From DATKCJ01 sp035513275 (GTDB taxonomy: Bacteria > Verrucomicrobiota > Verrucomicrobiia > Opitutales > Opitutaceae), in NCBI GenBank assembly GCA_035513275.1, contig DATKCJ010000095.1:1-20718 (forward strand): 20,718 nt of DNA, given 5' to 3'. Shown here in pieces: positions 1-7,023 of this stretch. Under the pieces are notes generated by a model. That model saw nothing but the letters and a program-made list of their open reading frames with translations. It did not search any database and had not been told where the DNA came from. Position numbers and translations under genes: made by a program. The stretch's first letter is position 1, and every line of letters starts with the position of its first letter.

Positions 1-13
1 TCACAAGGCTCAG

Positions 14-43
14 GGAGGTAGGGCGTGACTGCTGGGCGCGCCG
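14..43 (+). repeat. Dispersed hairpin-like intergenic repeat, copy A
   Basis: This 30-nt stretch matches 5829-5859 at 26 of 31 aligned positions with one gap. The shared core begins GGAGG(G)TAGGGCG and ends GCCG. The other copy shows two G/C-rich arms around a GCTG centre, with GGCGG facing CCGCC; the dyad is degraded here. Both copies are in intergenic DNA and in the same orientation, which suggests a small dispersed element rather than chance. Whether it is frequent in the genome cannot be seen here. Confidence 0.6.
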
Positions 44-184
44 TTCGGAATTCTGGGATGGCTGCGGATCGCGCAGAGACTGAGGAATTGCCACAAAGAG
101 GCACAAGGATGCGCAAAATCCGGACCCGGAAATTCACAGGATTCCACGGAGAAGACTCACATGATATCTCGTAACGGCGCGATG

Positions 185-1141
185 CTATCTCGGTTCGGGC
201 CACCGGCGGGCGATTATCTTCCGCGCAATCTCGATCACGCGCTGCACCATCGGGGCGGGTTCTCCGTTTGTCAGGAGCACGATCTCGAGGGACTCGAATC
301 CCTCTAGCGGCAGCGTCCGCACGTCCTTGTGCTTGATGGTTTCGCTCGCCTCGACACTCACCCCGACCCCGTAGCCGTTGGCAACGTAGCGGGTGACCAG
401 ACCCATCGAACTCGCCTCGATCGAGGGAGGCCAATCCACATTTCGCCGTTCCAGTTCCTGCCGGAAGATCTTCGTAATAACCTCGGTCGCCGGCAGGCAG
501 ATCAGAGGTTCCTCGACTGGATTCTGCGCCCAGAGCGCTTCGGCTGATTTTATCCTGGACCGACGATGCACCTGCAACACAAGCGGCACGGCCAGCAGTC
601 GCTCGCAACGCAGGCGGGAAGCGGGCTTCTTCTCCAGGGACACGATTGCGAGATCGATCTCCCGCTCCAACAGCCACCGCTCCATGTCCGCCTGCAAACC
701 GGAGCGCAGCCCGAGCCGCAGCCTGGGCTCGTCCTCCCGCAACTGCTCGATGACTTCCGGCAGGTAGTCCCGCAGCACGAGTTCCGACGAGCCGATCCGA
801 AGGTGCGGCGCGGACGCCTGGCGCAGCCGGTCCGCCGCCACATGCAAGTTCTCAAAGAAGGGCCGTGCAAACGCGTAGAGTTCCTCGCCCGCAGGCGTGA
901 GCTTGAAGGGAGCGCGCTCGAACAACCTCACGCCGAGGTCCTCCTCAAGCAGTCGGATCTGGCTGCTGACCGCCGGCTGCTGAATCCCGTAGGGCATGTT
1001 TCGAACCGCGCGACTGATGCCGCCATGCCGCGCGACATAATAAAACAACTCCACGTGATGGATATTCAAACTCCCGACCAAAATGATCGACGTGGGCCTG
1101 CGAGGCAACGGTGATTCCGGCCGCGCCGGGGATCGGGCCAT
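185..1141 (-). CDS. LysR-family transcriptional regulator
   Basis: DNA-binding transcriptional regulator with an N-terminal winged helix-turn-helix (about residues 27-90) and a C-terminal periplasmic-binding-protein-like effector domain (about 110-300). The helix-turn-helix is clear: HVELFYYVARHGGISRAV leads into QQPAVSSQIRLLEEDLG and then LFER and LTPAGE, the standard LysR signature. The full length of 318 residues fits the family, but the first 25 residues are Pro/Arg-rich and not family-like. Translation may instead start at a TTG (1067-1069) right at the domain edge; no convincing ribosome binding site decides this. The gene is divergent from the rhombotarget lipoprotein at 1218, the usual layout for a LysR protein and its target, so it may control that operon. 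The effector is unknown. Confidence 0.9.
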   Translation of the reverse strand: MARSPARPESPLPRRPTSIILVGSLNIHHVELFYYVARHGGISRAVRNMPYGIQQPAVSSQIRLLEEDLGVRLFERAPFKLTPAGEELYAFARPFFENLHVAADRLRQASAPHLRIGSSELVLRDYLPEVIEQLREDEPRLRLGLRSGLQADMERWLLEREIDLAIVSLEKKPASRLRCERLLAVPLVLQVHRRSRIKSAEALWAQNPVEEPLICLPATEVITKIFRQELERRNVDWPPSIEASSMGLVTRYVANGYGVGVSVEASETIKHKDVRTLPLEGFESLEIVLLTNGEPAPMVQRVIEIARKIIARRWPEPR

Positions 1142-1217
1142 CCATTGGTCCGCTCAATAACAGGCATCAGGTTTTTCAATTAACGCTGCCGGGCCGGGTA
1201 GCGGTAAGCTCGGGGCC

Positions 1218-2132
1218 ATGGAAGCCACGCCGTCCAAAAGCCAACTCGTTCGCATCATCGCGATCACTGCACTCCTCGTCCTTCTCGTCTTTGCGCTGAC
1301 CGGCTGCATCAGCCCACGCCAGACGCAGCACCACCGGTCCAGCAGCGTCCTGCAATTTCTCTACCCCGACGACGCTCAACCCTACGTTTCGCCCCACATT
1401 CCGACCCTGCATCTGCCGCTGCGCGTCGGCGTGGCATTCGCCCCCTCCAACGGCTCAAACATCGTGGGCACGGAGAATTTCTCGGAAGCGCAGAAGTCCG
1501 CACTCCTCCGCACGGTGTCCAGGCAATTTGAAAGCCTGCCCTTCGTTGCATCGATCCAGATCATTCCGTCCACCTACCTGCGGCCCGGTGGCAGTTTCGA
1601 AAACCTGGACCAGCTCCGCCACATGATGGGGATCGATGTGATTGCACTCATCGCCTACGACCAGGCGCAGGCCACCTCCGAAACGGACTGGAGCTTCGCC
1701 TATTGGACGATCATCGGTGCCTACATCGTGCCAGCCAGCAAGAACGAGACCCACACGCTGATGGAGGCCGTGGTTTACGACATCGAAAGCCGGAGCCTGC
1801 TGTTTCGGGCGCCGGGCACGAGCGCCGTCAAGGACCACTCCACCCTCGCGGCGGGAATAACAAGCATGCGTGCGTCCTCCTCCTCGGGATTCGAGAAGGC
1901 GGCCGCCGATCTCACCGTCAATCTACAATCCGAGCTCGACCTCTTCAAAGTGCGCGCAAAAGAAGAGCCCGACTCGGTCAACATCCAACACAAACCCGGC
2001 TACACAGGCGCAGGTTCGTTGGAAGGTTGGTTCGGCGGCGCGCTCATCCTGCTGCTGCTGCTCCCTTTGGTGCTTCCGTCCGGCCGCATCCGGTCCTGCT
2101 TTTCGCGACCTGCCCAACGAAGCTCGCGTTGA
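1218..2132 (+). CDS. Rhombotarget lipoprotein with GlyGly-CTERM-like tail
   Basis: Exported lipoprotein of unknown biochemical role, expected to be a substrate of the rhombosortase encoded 22 bp downstream. The N-terminus has a hydrophobic signal (about residues 12-28) ending in the lipobox LTGC, which makes Cys30 the lipidated residue. The body (about 45-255) has a mixed alpha/beta look with no catalytic motif I recognise. The C-terminus holds a sorting-type tail: a Gly-rich stretch (GAGSLEGWFGGA), about ten Leu/Ile/Val residues, then basic residues. This is the layout of GlyGly-CTERM tails cut by rhombosortases. A lipoprotein family found beside rhombosortases (rhombotarget lipoprotein) is known; I place this protein there from its architecture and neighbour. 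The ATG at 1218 sits just before the signal, so the start looks right. Confidence 0.8.
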   Translation: MEATPSKSQLVRIIAITALLVLLVFALTGCISPRQTQHHRSSSVLQFLYPDDAQPYVSPHIPTLHLPLRVGVAFAPSNGSNIVGTENFSEAQKSALLRTVSRQFESLPFVASIQIIPSTYLRPGGSFENLDQLRHMMGIDVIALIAYDQAQATSETDWSFAYWTIIGAYIVPASKNETHTLMEAVVYDIESRSLLFRAPGTSAVKDHSTLAAGITSMRASSSSGFEKAAADLTVNLQSELDLFKVRAKEEPDSVNIQHKPGYTGAGSLEGWFGGALILLLLLPLVLPSGRIRSCFSRPAQRSSR

Positions 2133-2154
2133 TCAAAACCAAACCGGATTCCTG

Positions 2155-2787
2155 ATGAGGGCTCTTCGCGTTCCCCTGCTACTGTTCGTCCTCCCGGTGA
2201 TCTCGATCGCTGCGCTGGATCCGCTCGCCGGCGCGCTCGTGTTGACCCGAACCGGCATCGGCGCCGGCGAAGTGTGGCGCCTGTGGACCGGACACTGGGT
2301 GCATTTCTCCGGCTCCCACCTCGGCTGGAACCTCGGCGTGATGGTGCTGGCCGGGGTGGGGCTGGAGTCACGCCGACCCGGATCGCTGTCGCGCTATACG
2401 GTGATGGTGGCTCCGTTGATCAGTGGGGGCCTGTTGATCGGCCAGCCCGCAATGAATCGCTTTGGCGGCTTGTCGGGCTTGGCCACGGGTGTGGTGGTGC
2501 TGCTGGGTCTGGCGCTGATGGAGAATCCGGGGAGAGACCGACGACTCGGCCTCGGACTCCTGCTGCTCGTCACCGTAAAGTTGGGACACGATCTCCTTGA
2601 GCCGGCCGCCATGTTCAGCCGGTTCGCGACCCCCGGGATTCGACCGCTTGCGCTTGCCCACCTAGTCGGCGCGGGGCTGGCCGTCGTCTTCGCCGGAATC
2701 AGTCTGCGCGGAAAGGCGTTGTTTCCGGCACTCGTCCATGACCACAAGAATGAACGAAGGCTCACACCCAGGGGACGGAGTGGGTAA
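2155..2787 (+). CDS. rrtA: Rhombosortase (rhomboid-family intramembrane serine protease)
   Basis: Intramembrane serine protease of the rhombosortase branch, 210 residues, with about six membrane segments. Rhombosortases cut proteins within a C-terminal GlyGly-CTERM tail at the inner membrane. Visible family marks are WTGHWVHFSGSHLGWNL (about 44-60, the His/Asn-containing early segment), the nucleophile motif GGLSG with Ser107, and LAHLVGAG with the general-base His169. The catalytic dyad is therefore intact. The start is the ATG at 2155, because the reading frame further upstream overlaps the lipoprotein gene and encodes Pro/Cys-rich out-of-frame sequence. Lying 22 bp after the rhombotarget gene on the same strand, the two are probably one transcript. 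Confidence 0.85.
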   Translation: MRALRVPLLLFVLPVISIAALDPLAGALVLTRTGIGAGEVWRLWTGHWVHFSGSHLGWNLGVMVLAGVGLESRRPGSLSRYTVMVAPLISGGLLIGQPAMNRFGGLSGLATGVVVLLGLALMENPGRDRRLGLGLLLLVTVKLGHDLLEPAAMFSRFATPGIRPLALAHLVGAGLAVVFAGISLRGKALFPALVHDHKNERRLTPRGRSG

Positions 2788-3195
2788 GAAGTGGGACGAT
2801 CTCAACGCCTTTACGGCTGGCTGTCCTGTGGCTGACTTTGTCCTGCGTTGTCGCCGATGGGCGATGGAGGTTGACGCTGGTGATCTCGGAGTCTTCGCCA
2901 CCACCTACGCGTTTGCACTCCGGCAACTCAAGTTCCCAGACGGCGCTCATTCGACAGCAATTGCGGTTGCGAACGCTGTGGTGAATCGAATTCTGACTCG
3001 GTGGTAAGTCGGTAAGGCGGTATCATGAGTAAGTCTCGTCCGGACTGCCCGAGGCAGACTGAGTCAAACGTGCCGGCCGGATCATGGAAGACTGCTGGAA
3101 GTGTTTAGACCCCAACTAACGGCCGTGGTGGCCCCAGTGCATCCACCGTTACTCAGATGCAGCTTTCTGGGACGACGCGATGACCAAGGCGTCGT
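2788..3195 (+). other. Intergenic stretch without a convincing gene
   Basis: About 400 bp lie between the rhombosortase stop and the antitoxin stop. One open frame (2738-3007, 89 codons) starts inside the rhombosortase gene, has no recognisable domain and no ribosome binding site, and is left uncalled. Two features stand out: a short direct repeat around 3004-3020 (GGTAAGTCGGTAAGGCGGTA) and a bulged dyad at 3117-3151, where TAAC and GGTGG face CCACCGTTA with six unpaired bases. The dyad could act as a terminator or recombination hairpin, but nothing confirms either. Confidence 0.4.
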
Positions 3196-3549
3196 TTACG
3201 CGACGGCTTCGAGCACGGCCTCTGGGTGGCGCTCGGCGACTCGAAGCAACACCTTCGCCGCGCCGGTCGGCTCCCGGCGGCCCTGCTCCCAGTTCTCAAG
3301 CGTCCTCCGGGAGATTCCGAGAAGATCGGCGAGCTCTTGCTGGGAGAGTCCGAGGTTCTCTCGAACCTCCGAGACGCTCACGGCTTTCAATTTCGCCTGA
3401 CGTTTCCGGTAGGCTTCGGGATCGACACTGCGGCGCACGCGGCCGCCGGACGTGACCACGGTCACACGCCCGGGTCGGAGTGCTCCGCGCTGGATCGCTT
3501 TCATCTGCTGGACCGCCTTGAGAAGGCGTTTGAAGCGGGGGGTCGGCAT
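3196..3549 (-). CDS. HigA-type antitoxin, XRE-like helix-turn-helix
   Basis: Antitoxin and probable autorepressor of the toxin gene immediately upstream, 117 residues. The C-terminal half (about 56-117) is an XRE/Cro-type helix-turn-helix: VRENLGLSQQELADLLGISR is followed by TLENWEQGRREPTGAA, the pattern of HigA-2 antitoxins. The N-terminal half (about 1-50) is basic and would contact the toxin. The frame stays open upstream into the toxin gene, but the ATG at 3549 is chosen because the upstream residues are a Pro/Arg-rich out-of-frame read of the toxin. It begins 2 bp after the toxin stop, so the genes are translationally coupled. Toxin-first order is typical of higBA. The assignment to HigA rather than another helix-turn-helix antitoxin is by motif only. 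Confidence 0.85.
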   Translation of the reverse strand: MPTPRFKRLLKAVQQMKAIQRGALRPGRVTVVTSGGRVRRSVDPEAYRKRQAKLKAVSVSEVRENLGLSQQELADLLGISRRTLENWEQGRREPTGAAKVLLRVAERHPEAVLEAVA

Positions 3550-3551
3550 GT

Positions 3552-3860
3552 TCAGTCCTCGAGAAGTTGGTTGAGGAGACGGATCTCCTGTTTCGTAAGG
3601 TCGTCCTTTTCGCTCTTCGGATAGATGTCGAGGAAGGTGATAATCTCTGGCGTGACGTGCCAGAAGTAGATCACCCGTGTTCCGCCGCGCTTGCCGCGAC
3701 CTTTCGCAGCCCAACGAATCTTCCGCAGTCCTTTGCTTCCGGGAATGATCGCCCCGGCGTTTGGATAATGGGCAAGGTGATTTTGAAGCTCGGCATAACT
3801 TTCGTCGTCGAGGTAGCGCAGCACGCGAGACGTGAATGCAGGAACCTCGACGAACTCCAT
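3552..3860 (-). CDS. RelE/HigB-like toxin
   Basis: Predicted type II toxin of the RelE/ParE superfamily, 102 residues. Toxins of this group are usually ribosome-dependent mRNA endonucleases, neutralised by direct binding of the antitoxin. The core is recognisable: GLRKIRWAAKGRGKRGG gives the basic surface, RVIYFWHV forms a central strand, and LDIYPKSEKDDLTKQEI is the C-terminal part common in HigB-2-like toxins. The length is normal and no truncation is seen, so the module looks intact. It is the first gene of a two-gene (-) operon with the antitoxin. Such modules often travel between genomes, and this one sits beside a gene-poor stretch. Confidence 0.85.
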   Translation of the reverse strand: MEFVEVPAFTSRVLRYLDDESYAELQNHLAHYPNAGAIIPGSKGLRKIRWAAKGRGKRGGTRVIYFWHVTPEIITFLDIYPKSEKDDLTKQEIRLLNQLLED

Positions 3861-3866
3861 CCCGCG

Positions 3867-3894
3867 AACCTACGTCATTGGCGTAACGTTGCAA
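3867..3894 (-). promoter_or_regulatory. Candidate promoter of the toxin-antitoxin operon
   Basis: On the minus strand TTGCAA (3889-3894) and TAGGTT (3867-3872) are separated by 16 bp, a plausible sigma-70 pair just before the toxin start at 3860. The spacing implies a very short or absent leader. The ACGT-rich spacer could carry the antitoxin operator, but no clear palindrome is present. Confidence 0.3.
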
Positions 3895-3976
3895 GCGTGG
3901 GTTTGCGTGACCCCGCGAAGGCCTCGAGGCAACCAATTCTCAGATTCGTCCGCGGATCACGCGGACGGCTCCGTGA

Positions 3977-4450
3977 TCACGCGTGCTGCACGGTGCGCTC
4001 GAGGAGTCCCGCGAGTTTGGCGAGGGACATACGCCAGCCGGTCTCGTTGTCGCGTGGTGAGATGCCGGGTGGGAGTTGTTCGTGCCGGGCATGGAGCTCG
4101 GTGCCTCCGTCTTCCGCATCGGCGAGCGTGATGGCCACGGTCATCTCGCCGCGCATTTCGGGATCGAAGGTCTCGAACTCGACGAGTTGCACGACTTGCT
4201 CGCCTGGCACCAATTTCACGAAGAGGCCGTGGAACGTGTCAGTCTGTGGCGTCGTTTTGCCTTTCGCGGTCGGGGCATCGTAGGTCAGCGAGATTCGGAA
4301 TACGCCGCCTTCGCAGGGGTCGAACACGTGCACCTGACTTGTCATTCCGTCGGGCACCATCCAGTCCGCGACTGAGCGCGCGTCGAGCAACGCCTGATAG
4401 ACGGCGTCGCGCGGTGCGTTGATGTGGTGGGAAACTTGGGTGGAAATCAT
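3977..4450 (-). CDS. SRPBCC (AHSA1-like) domain protein
   Basis: Small cytoplasmic protein of 157 residues with the START/Bet v1-like SRPBCC fold of the AHSA1 branch. This fold forms a hydrophobic pocket for ligands or client proteins; the actual ligand here is unknown. Family marks are the opening HHINAPRDAVYQALLD, the ADWMVPDGM segment, the central GGVFRISLTY strand and the C-terminal helix GWRMSLAKLAGLLE. The length is normal. The ATG at 4450 matches the family start; the frame is open further upstream but that part is low-complexity and not family-like. It is divergent from the membrane AraC regulator at 4631. In many genomes AHSA1-like genes sit with ArsR regulators, which is not the case here, so no pathway can be assigned. 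Confidence 0.85.
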   Translation of the reverse strand: MISTQVSHHINAPRDAVYQALLDARSVADWMVPDGMTSQVHVFDPCEGGVFRISLTYDAPTAKGKTTPQTDTFHGLFVKLVPGEQVVQLVEFETFDPEMRGEMTVAITLADAEDGGTELHARHEQLPPGISPRDNETGWRMSLAKLAGLLERTVQHA

Positions 4451-4591
4451 GGCTGGTAACCGGGTCACTCGGGTTGAGACATGTCGCGTTCGCCGACGGC
4501 GACGCACGACGCTGATCGCACGCTTGAAGGGGTTGTGCATGGCGTTCCCGACAACTCGATAACGCCGGGGTTCCATCGTAGTCGAGCGTGA

Positions 4592-4605
4592 GCGACGCTT
4601 GTCGC
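4592..4605. promoter_or_regulatory. Small dyad in the divergent SRPBCC/AraC gap
   Basis: GCGAC and GTCGC flank a GCTT loop, giving a perfect 5-bp inverted repeat between two divergent genes and just upstream of the AraC-gene ribosome binding site AGGAG (4617-4621). It could be an operator half-site pair or an RNA hairpin. At this length chance is possible in GC-rich DNA. Confidence 0.25.
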
Positions 4606-4630
4606 GAGAGTGTAACAGGAGCGGATGTGG

Positions 4631-5815
4631 ATGCCTCTCGAGTCGGGCGTTGCCTTTTTGTTCTTGTTTTGCCCGCATCTCCACCGGGCAGTTCCCATGA
4701 CCGGATTTCAGACCTCACTCTACACTGCGGCGATCGCCCTGTGCGTGTTTTCCGCCGGCATCTTGCGTGACAAGCAAGCGCGTGTCGGCCGGCCGTTCGC
4801 GTGGTTCACGACTTTCCTTTGCATCGCGACGCTGGGGTTTGTCTTCGAGTTGCTCATGATTCATCCGGCGGTGCCGCTGAAGGCGATGTGGCTCGCCCTT
4901 CGCATGGGCGCCTCGCTGCTGATCGCGCCGTGTCTCTGGTTGGCTGTGAGGGAGAGCGTCGAAGGCGTTCGACCCGGACTTGGCGCTTTGAACCGCGGGC
5001 ACGGTTTGGCGATCCTCGCCGGTTTTCTTTTGCTGGTCCCGCTCTTCATCAGCGCGCACTCCGGCACTGGATTCACCAAGCCTCCCGGCCCGGACCGCGC
5101 GCTGCATTCAATCATCCACGAGACGATGCTTCTGTGCATCGGGATTTTCGCCGTGCAGGTGCCGTATTATGTGTGGCAGTGCCGCCGGATTCTCCTCGCC
5201 GCCAATGGCTCCTCGAAATGGCTGCAGTTTCCTCTCCTTGTCGTGCTCACGACATGGGTTGTGGGTTTGCTTCGAACGCTGCAATGCATCGCCCACGCTC
5301 CGCAGGAGTTGAATCTCCTCTTCGCTGTCGCCGATGTCGGAATGACCGTGGGTGCGATCTACCTGATCGTGCGGCGCGAGCCGGTCGATGTTCCGGAGCC
5401 GGCCCCCGTCGAACCTGAGGCGCCGCCCGAAACAGAGGCGAAATATGCGCGCTCAAGCCTCGATGCCGCGACGAGCGAGCGCATCCGCCGCAAACTTGAG
5501 ACCGCGCTGGCCTCACCGGACGTGTGCCGCGACAGCCTGCTGAACCTGCGCTCACTCAGTCGCTTGATCGGCGAGAAGGCGCACTACGTTTCCCAAATCA
5601 TTAACCGGGACCTGAATTCGAATTTCTACGAACTCGTGAACCGCCACCGCATCGCGCAAGCGAAGCAACTGCTGGCGGATGAGTCCGGCCAGACCGTGCT
5701 CGAGATCGCGCTGGCGGTGGGCTTCAACTCGAAATCCACCTTCAACACCGCGTTTCGCCGCCACACTGGGATGACGCCGAGCGAATTCCGCGGGGGCATC
5801 AGTCGTAGCGACTGA
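4631..5815 (+). CDS. Membrane-anchored AraC-family regulator
   Basis: Transcription factor with an integral-membrane sensor half and a C-terminal AraC DNA-binding domain. About seven hydrophobic helices fill the first 240 residues, followed by a Pro/Glu-rich linker (VPEPAPVEPEAPPE) and then the AraC domain, with its two helix-turn-helix units. The domain shows LRSLSRLIGEKAHYVSQIIN, FYELVNRHRIAQAKQLL and the closing EIALAVGFNSKSTFNTAFRR with GMTPSEFR. Such proteins probably read a membrane or envelope signal directly; the signal is unknown. The start at 4631 is preferred because AGGAG at 4617-4621 is nine bases upstream. ATG codons at 4625 (spacing too short) and 4697 (closer to where similar proteins begin) are alternatives. 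A candidate terminator follows at 5857. Confidence 0.85.
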   Translation: MPLESGVAFLFLFCPHLHRAVPMTGFQTSLYTAAIALCVFSAGILRDKQARVGRPFAWFTTFLCIATLGFVFELLMIHPAVPLKAMWLALRMGASLLIAPCLWLAVRESVEGVRPGLGALNRGHGLAILAGFLLLVPLFISAHSGTGFTKPPGPDRALHSIIHETMLLCIGIFAVQVPYYVWQCRRILLAANGSSKWLQFPLLVVLTTWVVGLLRTLQCIAHAPQELNLLFAVADVGMTVGAIYLIVRREPVDVPEPAPVEPEAPPETEAKYARSSLDAATSERIRRKLETALASPDVCRDSLLNLRSLSRLIGEKAHYVSQIINRDLNSNFYELVNRHRIAQAKQLLADESGQTVLEIALAVGFNSKSTFNTAFRRHTGMTPSEFRGGISRSD

Positions 5816-5828
5816 TCCCGGTCGTCTC

Positions 5829-5859
5829 GGAGGGTAGGGCGGGACCGCTGGGGCCGCCG
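5829..5859 (+). repeat. Dispersed hairpin-like intergenic repeat, copy B
   Basis: Second copy of the element at 14-43, with 26 of 31 aligned positions identical and one gap. Here the dyad is better preserved, with GGCGGGACC and GGGGCCGCC around a GCTG centre. It lies 13 bp after the AraC stop and runs into the hairpin at 5857. Similarity to copy A continues weakly beyond the core (GGAATTC/GAAATTC, then GGGAT), so the true unit may be 50 bp or more. Confidence 0.6.
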
Positions 5860-5894
5860 AATTTCCGCCCGAAATTCGGGATTTCTCTTCTTTC
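5857..5894 (+). terminator. Candidate rho-independent terminator after the AraC gene
   Basis: A perfect 9-bp stem, CCGAATTTC (5857-5865) with GAAATTCGG (5871-5879), encloses a 5-base loop and is followed by the T-rich ATTTCTCTTCTTT. It lies 41 bp after the AraC stop codon. The T-run is interrupted by C, so termination may be incomplete. The hairpin overlaps the end of repeat copy B and could be part of that element. Confidence 0.5.
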
Positions 5895-5908
5895 GGGTGA
5901 AGTGCCGC

Positions 5909-5953
5909 CGTCCGACCCGGCCGGATTGGCGTTCGGGCCGGTCGGCTCGGACG
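5909..5953 (+). repeat. Large imperfect inverted repeat
   Basis: CGTCCGACCCGGCCGG (5909-5924) pairs with CCGGTCGGCTCGGACG (5938-5953) at 14 of 16 positions around a 13-base loop. It lies between the AraC and NTF2-like genes, about 95 bp before the next start codon. It could be an RNA leader structure, a second part of the adjacent repeat element, or a regulator site. There is no T-run, so a simple terminator is unlikely. Confidence 0.5.
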
Positions 5954-6048
5954 ACGCGGTGTTGGTTTTTGCGTAATCTGCGCGCGTCCCAACCGGGCCG
6001 GCGCGCCGCCGGTCCGCGAGGGGCTGCAACCACCCAACTCAATCGATC

Positions 6049-6987
6049 ATGATCCAACGTTTTCACGTGCTTCTGTTTGCGTCTTCGATCGCCGGCTTCG
6101 CCCCACAGATTCAGGCGGCTCCCGCGCCCGCCGCCTCATCCGCTCATCAGACAATCCTGCATCACTATCGGGAGGCGCACGTGAAAGCCCTGCTCACGGG
6201 CGACGCCGAGCAGCTCCTGCCTACGGTTCAGGCGGAAACACTCCGCCTGATGCCGATCACCCAGCCCACAGTGTTCGGCCCGGCCAATGCCGCCGCCTAC
6301 TATCGGGCATTTCTGGCCCGGTTCGCGGTTCGCGCTTACACGCGGACGAGCGCCAGCCAGTTTGATTTTGGGGAGCGGGTGGTGGAGATCGGGCGATTCA
6401 CCCAGAAGCTGACGCACCGGGGCACGGGTGAAACGTTCGACCTGAACGGGAAATACCTCGACGCCTGGGAAAAGCTGCCGGACGGCGCGTTGCGGCTGGT
6501 CACCGCCGCTTGGAATTCCGACGCGTGGCTGCCCCACGCCGAGCTGCTGCGTTTTCCCGACGTGCCATCGGTCCGGACCGCCTTCGAGGCGCGGGCGCCA
6601 GTCAATGGCGACGTCAGTTTCGAACTGGCCGCGCTCGGCCTGTTGCATGAGCTGGCGGTGGTGCAGCGCGACGCCCGGATGTGGTCACGTTTTTTTGCGG
6701 ACGACGCCATCCTGCTCGCCAACAACGGCGGCTTCCACGCCGGTCGCAAGGCGGTGGACGACTATATCGCCGCCCATTGCCCGCAGTTGCCCCTGTTTGA
6801 AAAACTGGACCTCCGCACCGACCGCATCGAGGAACTGGGCGACTACGTTTTCGAATACGCCAGCCAGGTGGCCAACTGGCGGCACGGCGATTCCTCCGGC
6901 GTCGGCACCGGCAAAAACCTGCGCATCTGGCGCCGCGAGCCCGGCCGCGGATTGAAGATCATCCTTTCGATCGGCGCGTATGACTGA
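6049..6987 (+). CDS. Exported protein with two NTF2/SnoaL-like domains
   Basis: Predicted periplasmic or secreted protein of 312 residues. A signal peptide occupies about residues 1-24, with the hydrophobic LLFASSIAGFA core and a cleavage site after IQAA. Two domains of the NTF2/SnoaL (DUF4440-like) cone fold follow. The first (about 33-155) has YREAHVKALLTGDAEQLLP, a middle AAAYYRAFLARF helix and the closing strand DAWEKLPDGALRLVTAAWNSD. The second (about 190-312) has the parallel elements LHELAVVQRDARMWSRFFAD, GRKAVDDYIAAH and NLRIWRREPGRGLKI. The fold is used for ligand binding or simple enzymes; no catalytic residues can be singled out. The gene precedes the esterase-like gene by 36 bp on the same strand, so they are probably co-transcribed. 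Confidence 0.75.
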   Translation: MIQRFHVLLFASSIAGFAPQIQAAPAPAASSAHQTILHHYREAHVKALLTGDAEQLLPTVQAETLRLMPITQPTVFGPANAAAYYRAFLARFAVRAYTRTSASQFDFGERVVEIGRFTQKLTHRGTGETFDLNGKYLDAWEKLPDGALRLVTAAWNSDAWLPHAELLRFPDVPSVRTAFEARAPVNGDVSFELAALGLLHELAVVQRDARMWSRFFADDAILLANNGGFHAGRKAVDDYIAAHCPQLPLFEKLDLRTDRIEELGDYVFEYASQVANWRHGDSSGVGTGKNLRIWRREPGRGLKIILSIGAYD

Positions 6988-7023
6988 AGCCGCCCATTCC
7001 CTGAAACCCTAAACCTTCTCTCC

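Noticed and set aside
91..120. Stretch with two CACAAAG/CACAAGG units as a dispersed repeat
   Set aside because: It resembles repeats I associate with these bacteria, but only one copy is in the window, so nothing here supports the call.
2738..3007. Possible 89-residue protein after the rhombosortase
   Set aside because: Starts 50 bp inside the rhombosortase gene, has no ribosome binding site and no recognisable domain; too weak to call.
3106..3151. Integron attC-like site (TTTAGAC, then CTAAC, with a bulged dyad) beside a toxin-antitoxin module
   Set aside because: No proper pair of core boxes (R-Y-Y-Y-A-A-C and G-T-T-R-R-R-Y) at the expected distance, no second site and no integrase in the window.
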